From assembly GCA_937874455.1 (NCBI GenBank), contig CALNBE010000217.1:1-11735 (forward strand): a DNA stretch of 11,735 nt, in the 5' to 3' direction. The first letter of the stretch is position 1. The number at the start of each line of letters is the position of its first letter. Both the position numbers and the translations under genes were made by a program. Positions 1 through 7,276 of the stretch are shown one piece after another. The notes under the pieces were generated by a model. It saw only the letters and a program-made list of their open reading frames with translations, was not told the origin of the DNA and did not search any database. This DNA is from an uncultured Opitutia bacterium. Its GTDB lineage: Bacteria; Verrucomicrobiota; Verrucomicrobiia; Opitutales; UBA953.

Positions 1-58
1 CCGCAAGGCCGGGGCAATCAGGGCCGCTAACAACAGAATATTCCGAAACGCTCATCTC

Positions 59-1741
59 ATGCCCGCCGTCGAATTGCTTTGCCGTTATTTCCCCGAACTG
101 AATCCCGAGACTGTCGGCACTATTCTGGCCGCGCCGCGGGAAAGACGTTGCATCATGGTGGGCGAGGGCACCGGGCTTTCCTCCTCCGCCGCCGCCGCCA
201 AGCTGGCCTCCTGTCACGGGATTCCCTTTCTGGAAAAATTTGAAATGCCGGCCGACGCGGCCAAGCGCATTCCCCTGCGTCTGGTGCATGAGTACCAGTG
301 CCTGCCGATTCTTTCCGCGGAGGAAAATGCCGACACGCTGGCGCTGGTGACCAACTGGATTCCAGAGCCGCGCATGGATGGCTGGGTGCTGGCGCTCACC
401 GGGAAGCGTCCGGTCTGGCACATGGCCTCACCGGAGTCGATCGACGCGGCAATTCAGGAAAATTTTGGCGTCGGCGCCGGCTCGCTCGACAGCGCGGATC
501 TCGCCGCGTTGGGCATGGAAGGCGAGGTTGAGGAGGAGGAGGACGAGAACGCCGCGATCATCCGCTTCATCAACGACATTGTCTCCAAGGCCGCGGGCGA
601 CCGGGCGACGGATATTCACTTCGAGCCGCAAAAGGATTCGCTCAACATCCGCTACCGCATCGACGGCGAACTGGTGCCGGTGCGGCTGCCCGACAATTTG
701 GTCAAGTTTCAGGCCGCGATTATTTCGCGCCTGAAAATCATGGCCAAACTCAACATCTCCGAGCGCCGCCGACCGCAGGACGGACGCATTCACTTCCGCC
801 ATGCGGGGGATGACATTGACATCCGCGTCTCGACCCTGCCCACGCTTTACGGCGAAAGCGTTTCCCTTCGCTTGCTCGGCACCAAGGCGGCACCGCTGTC
901 GATCAGCGACCTCGGTTTCCTCGCCGATGACGAAGCGCGCATTGTGCACCAGATTGAGCGCCCGCATGGCATCATCCTTGTCACCGGCCCGACCGGATCG
1001 GGGAAAAGCACCACGCTCAATGCCTTTTTGCGCCGCATCCTGCGCCCCGAATTACGCATCATGACAGTGGAGGATCCGGTCGAATACGAAGTGCCATCGG
1101 TAAACCAGACCCAGGTGCACGCCGAGATCGGGCTGACCTTTGCCAATGTGCTGCGTAGCATTTTGCGCCAGGATCCGGACGTGATTATGGTCGGGGAAAT
1201 TCGCGACCGGGAAACGGCGGACATCGCCATCCGCGCCTCGCTGACCGGCCACTTGGTGCTGAGCACGTTGCACACCAATGATGCTGCGGGGGCGCTGACC
1301 CGGTTGACCGACATGGGTATTGAGCCGTTTTTGATCGCTTCCTCGGTCGAGCTGATCATCGCGCAACGCCTGGTGCGGCGACTATGCAAGCGCTGTGCCC
1401 GGCCGGTGGAGCGGAAGCGGGAAACCCTGCTGCCTTACCTGACCGCGCTCGGCATCCCGCATGACGTGATTACCACGCCGACAGAGACGATCTACGAGCC
1501 GGTTGGTTGCGACCACTGTCGGGGCATCGGCTACAAGGGACGCGTGGGGATTTTTGAAATTCTCCCGGTAAGCGAGGCGGTGCACGACCACATCGTCAAC
1601 CGCAGCTCGGCGCGGGAAATTCACGAGCAAGCGCTGGCGGAGGGAATGCGCACCTTGCAACGTTGCGGCTGGGAGCAGGTGAAGCGCGGCATCACCACGC
1701 TGCCGGAGATCATGACTTACGCGGAGAAGTTCGACGGCTAA
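59..1741 (+). CDS. gspE: GspE/PulE/PilB-family secretion or pilus assembly ATPase
   Basis: Cytoplasmic hexameric ATPase that powers pseudopilus or pilus assembly at the inner membrane. At 560 aa it has the full family length. Residues ~1-140 resemble a degenerate MshEN/GspE N-terminal domain, followed by an acidic linker (~154-163, mostly Glu). The catalytic core has Walker A GPTGSGKST (310-318), an Asp box around TVEDPVE (336-342), Walker B DPDVIMVGEIRD (372-383) and a His box LTGHLVLSTLHTND (395-408). Two CxxC pairs (C443/C446 and C484/C487) form the zinc-binding element typical of GspE and PilB. gspF follows 45 bp downstream, supporting a shared machine. The sequence does not distinguish type II secretion from type IV pili, because no pseudopilin or secretin is in view. 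No Shine-Dalgarno precedes the ATG and the frame stays open to the window edge, so the start could lie further upstream. Family call very sure; the symbol is a family label. Confidence 0.93.
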   Translation: MPAVELLCRYFPELNPETVGTILAAPRERRCIMVGEGTGLSSSAAAAKLASCHGIPFLEKFEMPADAAKRIPLRLVHEYQCLPILSAEENADTLALVTNWIPEPRMDGWVLALTGKRPVWHMASPESIDAAIQENFGVGAGSLDSADLAALGMEGEVEEEEDENAAIIRFINDIVSKAAGDRATDIHFEPQKDSLNIRYRIDGELVPVRLPDNLVKFQAAIISRLKIMAKLNISERRRPQDGRIHFRHAGDDIDIRVSTLPTLYGESVSLRLLGTKAAPLSISDLGFLADDEARIVHQIERPHGIILVTGPTGSGKSTTLNAFLRRILRPELRIMTVEDPVEYEVPSVNQTQVHAEIGLTFANVLRSILRQDPDVIMVGEIRDRETADIAIRASLTGHLVLSTLHTNDAAGALTRLTDMGIEPFLIASSVELIIAQRLVRRLCKRCARPVERKRETLLPYLTALGIPHDVITTPTETIYEPVGCDHCRGIGYKGRVGIFEILPVSEAVHDHIVNRSSAREIHEQALAEGMRTLQRCGWEQVKRGITTLPEIMTYAEKFDG

Positions 1742-1786
1742 GCCGCCTCGCGGGGTGTTTTTTTATGAAGTCAATTTAGCGTCATC

Positions 1787-3055
1787 ATGCCTTCTTTTTC
1801 CTACAAAGCCTTGGATGCCTCGGGCGCTTCCCGCACAGGGACGCTGGAGGCGGAGGACCGTCGGGCCGCCGCGCGTTTGTTGGCGGCGCAAGGGTTGCGG
1901 GTGATGACGTTGCAGTCCGGTGCAACGGAACCGGCTGGCCGAAGCGCGCCAGAACCCGGCGCGTATGCCTCCAGTGGATCGGCGGCATCGGGAATGCCCC
2001 GGAGTCTGCAAAAGAAACGGCTGCTCGGCCCGCACTCCGTTGGCTGGGATTTCATCGACAGTTTTTATCAACTGCACTCCAACGGTCTGCCAATGGGCGA
2101 CGCGGTCAAGCTGCTCACTGTCCGGGTGAGCAATCCTGCGTTGCAATTCCTTTGCCAGAGCTTGTGGCGAGACATGAGCGAGGGAGCCACGATGGCCGGG
2201 GCGATGAGTCGTTTCCCAGCAGTTTTTGACCCGGCGACCATCTACCTAATTGAGGCGGGGGAAAACACCGGAAACCTGCTGCCGGTGCTGAAAAAGGTGC
2301 TTGATTCCTACACCATGCGGGAGGACCTGCGGTCGCGGATTCTGTCCAGCATTACCTATCCGATCGGCGTTTGCAGTCTGGCGGCGGCAGTGTTGGGGCT
2401 TTTTGTATTCTTTCTAATGCCCCGGCTGGAGCATGTGATGCGCAATCTGAAGGGAGACTTTTCCTGGTCGGTCAAATTGATGATGGGGTTTTCGGATTTT
2501 TTGGTCAAAGGCGGTCCATTCCTTTTCATCGCCGGCCTGCTGGTGGTTTTGGGAATTTCCCAGTGGCGTAAAACTGCGGAGGGTCGGAAGAAAACGGATA
2601 CCTGGCTGCTGAAAATTCCTTTGCTCGGTCCGGTGGTGCTGCACACGGAAATCGTGAAAATGACGGAGTTGCTGGCGACGCTGATGAGCAGCGGAATCAA
2701 CGCCTCCGAGGCGCTGCGGCTGACCGAAAGGCCGGTGGCGAACATGGTCTTGCGGGAACGTCTTTCGGCGGGGCGGTTGATGATCAACGATGGCGCGGCC
2801 TTTGCCTCGGCTTTTAAGCGGCATCACATTTTGCCGTTGGACGACCTCGATATTTTGGCGGTGGGGGAAAATACCGGCAGCATGGCCGAGACGTTTCAGA
2901 ATATTTCCAAGCGCCACGTCAAGGGACTCGACAAGTCGATTCAACGCATGTTGCGGGTGATCACGGTGACGGTGCTGGGGCTGACGGTCAGTCTGGTGTT
3001 CGTCTGCATGATCAGCATCCTGATGACCATTTTCAACGTCAGCCAGAATCTCTGA
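1787..3055 (+). CDS. gspF: GspF/PilC-family inner-membrane platform protein
   Basis: Polytopic inner-membrane protein that couples the GspE-type ATPase to pilin or pseudopilin assembly. At 422 aa it is normal for the family. Two T2SSF repeats are visible: the first ends in EAGENTGNL (156-164) and the second in the matching AVGENTGSM (358-366). Hydrophobic segments near 191-212, 240-258 and 389-415 give the usual three membrane spans. The N-terminus FSYKALDASG (4-13) is characteristic of the family. A low-complexity Ala/Gly/Ser/Pro linker (~45-70) separates it from the first repeat. The gene follows the ATPase by 45 bp, so co-transcription is likely, although a short hairpin-like sequence with a run of seven T lies between them. 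No Shine-Dalgarno is visible before the ATG. Its 3' end converges on the acetyltransferase gene, with only 22 bp between the stop codons and no terminator. Whether it serves secretion or pili is not decided here. Confidence 0.93.
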   Translation: MPSFSYKALDASGASRTGTLEAEDRRAAARLLAAQGLRVMTLQSGATEPAGRSAPEPGAYASSGSAASGMPRSLQKKRLLGPHSVGWDFIDSFYQLHSNGLPMGDAVKLLTVRVSNPALQFLCQSLWRDMSEGATMAGAMSRFPAVFDPATIYLIEAGENTGNLLPVLKKVLDSYTMREDLRSRILSSITYPIGVCSLAAAVLGLFVFFLMPRLEHVMRNLKGDFSWSVKLMMGFSDFLVKGGPFLFIAGLLVVLGISQWRKTAEGRKKTDTWLLKIPLLGPVVLHTEIVKMTELLATLMSSGINASEALRLTERPVANMVLRERLSAGRLMINDGAAFASAFKRHHILPLDDLDILAVGENTGSMAETFQNISKRHVKGLDKSIQRMLRVITVTVLGLTVSLVFVCMISILMTIFNVSQNL

Positions 3056-3077
3056 GCGCGGAGGAAAATGGCGCGGT

Positions 3078-3617
3078 TCATCCTGCGACTGGTGCGGACG
3101 GATTGCGTTTCCGGTAAAGAACGTGCTGCCGCAAAGGGTGTCCGGCGGGAACGGCTGGGTGGTCAAAGTCGCCATGGGCGTCACGGGTAAATCCCAGTCG
3201 CTCCATGAGACGGATGGAACGAAAGTTGGGCGGGGTGGTGAAGGCCACGATTTCCGGCAGGCCGAGCTTTTGGAAGCCGTGTTGCAGAGTCTGTTGCGCG
3301 GCCTGAAAAGCGATTCCTTTTCCCCAGAATTTCGAATGCAGGCGCCAAAGAATTTCGGTGCGCGGTGAAAAGGGTAGCGTCCACTGCGACACGTTCAGTC
3401 CCACCATGCCGGCGAACTCTCCCGCGTATTCGACCACCCATATTCCCCATTGTTTTTCCTCCAAAGTGGAACGGATTTTCTCAAAGGAAATTCGGGATTC
3501 CTCGCGGGACAGCGGGGAGAGGAAGTGGCGCATGACCGCCGGATCGGCGTTCATTTGCGCGAAAGGCGCGAAGTCGGCTTCCTTCCAGTGACGCAGGACG
3601 GGCGTGGGCAATGTCAT
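3078..3617 (-). CDS. GNAT-family N-acetyltransferase (RimJ/RimL-like)
   Basis: Predicted cytoplasmic acetyl-CoA-dependent acetyltransferase of 179 aa, normal for a single GNAT domain. The acetyl-CoA pyrophosphate loop is seen as FWGKGIAFQAA (97-107), in the position of the R/Q-x-x-G-x-G/A motif. A typical motif B region follows: PNFRSIRLMERLGF (130-143), with the N..S..LMERLGF pattern of RimJ/RimL-like enzymes. The C-terminal segment FDHP...GHPLRQHVLYR (151-169) recalls a GNAT subgroup often left annotated only as acetyltransferase. The start is the ATG 24 bp downstream of the GH16 stop codon, so the two genes are probably co-transcribed; no Shine-Dalgarno is visible. The substrate cannot be told from sequence. 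A ribosomal-protein role is possible from the family resemblance but equally could be a small molecule. Family assignment is strong, function open. Confidence 0.88.
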   Translation of the reverse strand: MTLPTPVLRHWKEADFAPFAQMNADPAVMRHFLSPLSREESRISFEKIRSTLEEKQWGIWVVEYAGEFAGMVGLNVSQWTLPFSPRTEILWRLHSKFWGKGIAFQAAQQTLQHGFQKLGLPEIVAFTTPPNFRSIRLMERLGFTRDAHGDFDHPAVPAGHPLRQHVLYRKRNPSAPVAG

Positions 3618-3641
3618 TTGGAGTGCTGGCGGAAAATTCCT

Positions 3642-4664
3642 TCACTCCGCCCACTGATAAACGCGGACATAATCGACGAGCAGGGTCTGCGGAAAGGCGT
3701 CGGGTGGCAAATTGTCGGCGCGTTGGCTGGTGCCGGCGAAAAATCCCCCGTCCACCGCGACGTTGATCAGCAGGTGAAACGGCTGGTCGAAGGGGGCGCT
3801 GGCATTGCCACGGGCCTTTTCGGAGAACCATTCCTCCTTGGTGCGAGTCTGGCAAAGCTGGCCATCCACGAACCATTTGATTTCCTCCGCGCTCCACTCG
3901 AGTGTGTAGGTATGGAAATCCTCGGAGGAATTTTTTTGGGGGAAGGCATAGCGGTGGGAAAGGTGGGTGTTGCGCGGCCAGGCCCCGCCGAAATGGAGCG
4001 CGCCGGTGATCTGATGCACCTCGCTGCCTCGGGATTCGAGAATGTCGATTTCTCCGCCCGCCGCCCAACCGCCGTAGCGGGACTCGGTGGGGAGCATCCA
4101 GACGGCTGGCCAGATGCCTTGGCCGGAGGGCATCTTGGCGCGCACTTCAAAACGGCCAAATTGCCAGTCGCCGCGCTTCATGGAGCGCAGCCGGGCGGAG
4201 GAATACGGCTGGGTTTTGCCATCGCTGGTGGTGTGGGGATCGCGGTAAACATTGATGTGCAGCAGGCCGTCTTGCACCACACAATACTTTGGGTCGGTGC
4301 GGTAGGCTTGGCGCTCGTTGTTGCCGCCGCCGTAGTTGTTCTCCTCCTTTTCCCACTTGGTGTAGTCGAGTGCGTCGGCGGAAAACTCGTCGGCCCAGAC
4401 CAGCACCCATTTTTTCTCGGGAGTGATCACACGGTATTGTCCGGCGGGCAGGAAATGAGTGCGCGGCTGGCCGTCGCCGCGGACGGCGGGGTCGAGATCC
4501 TCCCAGCCGGAGGGTTTTTTCTCCTGCAATTGGAAAAATTTTCCCGCGACAGTCGGATGGGCGAGTTGGACCGCCGATTTTTGCGCGTCTGCGGCGGGCA
4601 AATTACCAGTAACGGCGCAGAGGAAAAACAGCGAGATTAGGGAGAGGGTGAGCGGAGGTGACAT
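3642..4664 (-). CDS. Secreted glycoside hydrolase family 16 beta-glucanase (laminarinase-like)
   Basis: Predicted exported endo-beta-glucanase, most like GH16 laminarinases (endo-1,3-beta-glucanases). The chosen ATG gives 340 aa beginning with a signal peptide: a hydrophobic stretch at about 5-20 and a plausible cleavage site near AADA (24-27). Starting further upstream at 4757 would add 31 residues ahead of this signal and is less likely. The catalytic signature GEIDILES (204-211) supplies E205 (nucleophile), D207 and E210 (acid/base), as in the GH16 ExDxxE motif. Other family landmarks are VWADEF (89-94), GIWPAVWMLP (183-192), the WFVDG stretch (264-268) and the closing DYVRVYQW (331-338). 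Residues ~28-85, between signal and catalytic fold, match nothing I recognise. It is divergent from hisC and upstream of the GNAT gene. Substrate preference (laminarin, lichenin, other beta-glucan or galactan) cannot be fixed from the motif alone. No Shine-Dalgarno precedes the start. Confidence 0.92.
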   Translation of the reverse strand: MSPPLTLSLISLFFLCAVTGNLPAADAQKSAVQLAHPTVAGKFFQLQEKKPSGWEDLDPAVRGDGQPRTHFLPAGQYRVITPEKKWVLVWADEFSADALDYTKWEKEENNYGGGNNERQAYRTDPKYCVVQDGLLHINVYRDPHTTSDGKTQPYSSARLRSMKRGDWQFGRFEVRAKMPSGQGIWPAVWMLPTESRYGGWAAGGEIDILESRGSEVHQITGALHFGGAWPRNTHLSHRYAFPQKNSSEDFHTYTLEWSAEEIKWFVDGQLCQTRTKEEWFSEKARGNASAPFDQPFHLLINVAVDGGFFAGTSQRADNLPPDAFPQTLLVDYVRVYQWAE

Positions 4665-4839
4665 GGACAATTTCGGTGAAGGGTATGCCTGCCGATCATG
4701 AAAAAAACCCTTGTACGAGCAATGCATTGTTGATGGGAAAACGAGAAAACCGCGCATGGTGGAGAAGTTGTCTGCGGCGCGGTGTCGCGGCTTTTCATTT
4801 GATTCTTGGGCCCGGATGGGGCAGGTTGCACCGTTTTCG

Positions 4840-5952
4840 ATGAAAGCTTCCCTCGCATCCAGTTTTGATCTCGCACGCTGCGTGTCTCCGGGCGTCGCGG
4901 CGCAACCGGCCTACACGCCGGGCGAGCAGCCGCAGGAGGCGGGATGGACGAAGCTCAACACCAACGAAAACCCCTTTCCTCCGAGCCCAAAAGTCGTCGC
5001 AGCGATCCGGGCGGAGTTGGGCGGGACGGGGAACACGCTTCGTCTGTATCCCAGCCCGGCCAGCAGCCCGTTGCGCGCCGCGGCGGCGAAATTCCACGGT
5101 GTGGCGGAGGAAAACGTGCTGGCGGGTAACGGGTCGGACGACGTGCTGAACCTGCTGGTGCGCGCGTTTTCCTGTCCGGAAAATCCTGCGGCGATGCTGG
5201 AGCCGAGCTATTCGCTTTACCCGGTGCTGGCAGGATTGAACACCGCGCGGATGAAGAAAATCCCCGTTTCCTTGGAAGGGGAATTTTCGGTGGACGCGGT
5301 GGCGGATTCCGGCGCGAAACTGTTTTTTCTCACCAATCCCAACGCGCCGCTCGGCATCGCCTTTTCCCCGGAGCAAATCGCCGCCGTGCTGGAGCGTTTT
5401 CCCGGCGTGGTGGTGGTGGACGAGGCCTACGCGCCGTTCGCCGATCGGGACGCAACCGGGTTGCTTGGCGCCTACCCGAATCTGGTGATCTCCCGCACTT
5501 TCTCCAAGGCCTATGCGCTGGCCGGGATGCGGATCGGTTACGCGCTGGCGGATGCGGCGGTGATTGCCGTGCTCGACCGGGTGCGGGACAGCTACAATCT
5601 CGACCGGCTCGCCCAGGCGGCGGGCGTGGCGGCGCTGGAGGACCGCGCTTATTACGACGACGTAATCGCCCGGATCAGGGCGGTGCGCGAGAGCACCGCA
5701 AAGGAACTCCGGCGGCGCGGCTGGCGAGTGCTGCCCAGCCAGGCGAATTTTTTAATGGCGGCCCCGGTTTCCTCCGCCGGCGCGTCCGGGCCGGAAATTG
5801 CCGCGGCGTGTTTTGCCTTTTTGAAGACGCACAAAGTGCTGGTGCGCTATTTCCCCAACCATCCTTTGACCGCACCCTTTCTCCGCATTAGCATCGGCAG
5901 CGCGGAGGAAATGCAAACCTTCCTGAACACCATTGACGCATGGGCACAATAA
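4840..5952 (+). CDS. hisC: Histidinol-phosphate aminotransferase
   Basis: PLP-dependent class I/II aminotransferase that converts imidazole-acetol phosphate and glutamate to histidinol phosphate in histidine biosynthesis; cytoplasmic dimer. From the ATG at 4840 it is 370 aa, close to the usual 350-370. Landmarks: LNTNENPFPPSP (39-50), AGNGSDDVLN (95-104), TNPNAP (165-170) with N166 contacting the cofactor, VVVDEAYAPF (191-200) with D194 and Y197, the Schiff-base lysine K223 in SRTFSKAYALAGMR (218-231) and the carboxylate-binding R349 in FLRISIGS (347-354). The frame stays open upstream to about 4711, but those residues do not look like HisC, so the ATG immediately before KASLASSFDL was chosen. 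No Shine-Dalgarno. The 3' end overlaps hisB by 13 nt, implying a shared transcript and probable translational coupling. The family also contains related aminotransferases, but the hisB and hisH neighbours make hisC very likely. Confidence 0.95.
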   Translation: MKASLASSFDLARCVSPGVAAQPAYTPGEQPQEAGWTKLNTNENPFPPSPKVVAAIRAELGGTGNTLRLYPSPASSPLRAAAAKFHGVAEENVLAGNGSDDVLNLLVRAFSCPENPAAMLEPSYSLYPVLAGLNTARMKKIPVSLEGEFSVDAVADSGAKLFFLTNPNAPLGIAFSPEQIAAVLERFPGVVVVDEAYAPFADRDATGLLGAYPNLVISRTFSKAYALAGMRIGYALADAAVIAVLDRVRDSYNLDRLAQAAGVAALEDRAYYDDVIARIRAVRESTAKELRRRGWRVLPSQANFLMAAPVSSAGASGPEIAAACFAFLKTHKVLVRYFPNHPLTAPFLRISIGSAEEMQTFLNTIDAWAQ

Positions 5953-6542
5953 CACGCACCGCCACCATTCGCCGCGAAACGGCGGAGACGCAAATCGAGC
6001 TGACGCTCAACATCGACGGCACCGGGGTTTCGACGATCGACACTGGGGTGGCCTTTTTGGACCACATGCTAACCCTGCTGGCCCGGCACAGTTTGCTGGA
6101 TCTGACCGTGAAGGCGAAGGGCGACGTGGACGTGGATTATCACCACACTGTGGAGGATGTCGGCATTGTGCTCGGACAGGCGATCAAGCAGGCACTGGGC
6201 GACAAGAAGGGCATCCAGCGCTACGGATTTTTCCTCCTTCCGATGGACGAGGCGCTGGCGCGGGTGGCGCTGGATTTGAGCAACCGCCCGCTGCTGGTTT
6301 ACCAAGTCGAAGTGCGGAATTTTATGATCCGCGACTTCAACATCATTCTGGTGCGCGAGTTTTTCCAAGGATTGACGAACAGCCTTGGCGCGAACGTGCA
6401 CATCAAATTGGAATACGGCGACGAGCCGCACCACGTGGCGGAGGCGATCTTCAAGGGATTTGCCCGCGCCCTGCTGGCGGCGGTGACGCATGATCCGCGC
6501 CAAGCCGGCAGCCTGCCCAGTACCAAGGGGCTTTTGACCTGA
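5940..6542 (+). CDS. hisB: Imidazoleglycerol-phosphate dehydratase (monofunctional)
   Basis: Catalyses dehydration of imidazole glycerol phosphate to imidazole acetol phosphate, the step directly before HisC. At 200 aa it is the single-domain form, lacking the histidinol-phosphatase domain found in enterobacterial HisB; a separate phosphatase should therefore exist elsewhere. Two manganese-binding motifs are present: YHHTVEDVGI (67-76; H68, H69, E72) and EPHHVAEAIFKGFARAL (162-178; H164, H165, E168). Further histidines are H42 in FLDHM and H50 in ARHS. The protein ends in the typical SLPSTKGLL (191-199). The ATG lies inside the last codons of hisC (13-nt overlap, different frame), and no Shine-Dalgarno is in place, so translation probably depends on ribosomes finishing hisC. 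hisH follows 27 bp downstream. Confidence 0.97.
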   Translation: MGTITRTATIRRETAETQIELTLNIDGTGVSTIDTGVAFLDHMLTLLARHSLLDLTVKAKGDVDVDYHHTVEDVGIVLGQAIKQALGDKKGIQRYGFFLLPMDEALARVALDLSNRPLLVYQVEVRNFMIRDFNIILVREFFQGLTNSLGANVHIKLEYGDEPHHVAEAIFKGFARALLAAVTHDPRQAGSLPSTKGLLT

Positions 6543-6569
6543 TTTTCCTCCGCCGAAACTGTTACACCG

Positions 6570-7226
6570 ATGGAGCAAAGTTGTGCGAAAAAGACCAGAG
6601 TGGCATTGATCGATTACGGGATGGGAAACCTCCGCAGTGTGGCGCGTGCCTTGGAGAAATCCGGTGGCGCGGTGCGGCTGGTGTGCGATCCGCGCGAAGT
6701 GACGGATGCGGACCGGGCGCTGGTTTTTCCCGGTCAGGGAGCGATCGTGGACTGCATGGATTGTTTAAAGCGGACGGAATTTGCGACATTGATCCGGGAG
6801 TGGATTGCCGCCGACCGGCCGTTTTTCGGCGTCTGTCTCGGCTTGCAGGCGCTGTTCGAGCATTCGGAAGAGGGAAATTGCGCCGGATTGGGCATCTTCC
6901 CCGGACAGGTGCGACGCTTTGCGCCGATGGAGGAAAATGGCCGCGCCCTGAAAATTCCCCACATGGGTTGGAATACGGCGGTGTTTCGCCAGAAAGGTCC
7001 GCTGTTGGAAAACCTGCGTCCGGAAGGGGAGGATTTTTATTTTGTGCACAGCTACTACGTGGACGCGGTGGCGTCGGAAATGGTTTTGTGCGAGACGTGC
7101 TACGGAGAAAACTTTGTCAGTGGCATCCAGCGCGGACGTTGCATCGCCACGCAATTTCACCCGGAAAAAAGTCAGGCCAAAGGATTGCAACTCTATCAAA
7201 ATTTTTTGCATTTAGCTGAAAATTAA
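6570..7226 (+). CDS. hisH: Imidazole glycerol phosphate synthase, glutamine amidotransferase subunit
   Basis: Glutaminase subunit that hydrolyses glutamine and channels ammonia to HisF, yielding imidazole glycerol phosphate (the HisB substrate) and AICAR. At 218 aa it is normal for the family. The class I amidotransferase triad is visible: nucleophile C89 in GVCLGLQ (87-93) with H197 and E199 in TQFHPEKSQ (194-202). The N-terminus VALIDYGMGNLRSV (11-24) is diagnostic. The oxyanion-strand motif reads PGQGA (54-58) rather than the commoner PGVG; I recall this variant from other HisH lineages, so it is probably not a defect. The gene follows hisB by 27 bp with no Shine-Dalgarno, and it ends the his run here. 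Its partner hisF, and hisA, hisG, hisD, hisI/E, are outside the window, so the pathway is encoded at several loci or beyond the edges. No terminator is visible after it. Confidence 0.96.
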   Translation: MEQSCAKKTRVALIDYGMGNLRSVARALEKSGGAVRLVCDPREVTDADRALVFPGQGAIVDCMDCLKRTEFATLIREWIAADRPFFGVCLGLQALFEHSEEGNCAGLGIFPGQVRRFAPMEENGRALKIPHMGWNTAVFRQKGPLLENLRPEGEDFYFVHSYYVDAVASEMVLCETCYGENFVSGIQRGRCIATQFHPEKSQAKGLQLYQNFLHLAEN

Positions 7227-7276
7227 CCTTTTTTGTCCATCCTCTGCGCAGAAATCTCTCCAAACTGTTGAAGAAT

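Noticed and set aside
1..58. Possible N-terminus of a divergent minus-strand gene; one frame reads like a signal peptide (AFRNILLLAALIAPALR), another starts with ATG at 55.
   Set aside because: The signal-like frame has a stop codon directly before it and no ATG; the ATG frame has no supporting motif or ribosome-binding site. Too little sequence to call.
1737..1767. Small hairpins (CGGC-TAA-GCCG, CCGC-CTC-GCGG) followed by seven T after gspE as a terminator.
   Set aside because: The stems are only 4 bp and alternative to each other, and gspE and gspF are expected to be co-expressed; at most a weak attenuating site.
4698..4733. Eleven-residue frame MKKTLVRAMHC upstream of hisC as a possible his leader peptide.
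   Set aside because: It has a single His codon instead of a run, no ribosome-binding site and no attenuator-like hairpin plus T tract follows before hisC.
7243..7252. Perfect palindrome TCTGCGCAGA in the gltA leader, and similarly CAATGCATTG at 4720-4729 before hisC.
   Set aside because: Perfect 10-bp palindromes are expected about ten times by chance in a sequence this long, and neither is repeated or flanked by further symmetry.
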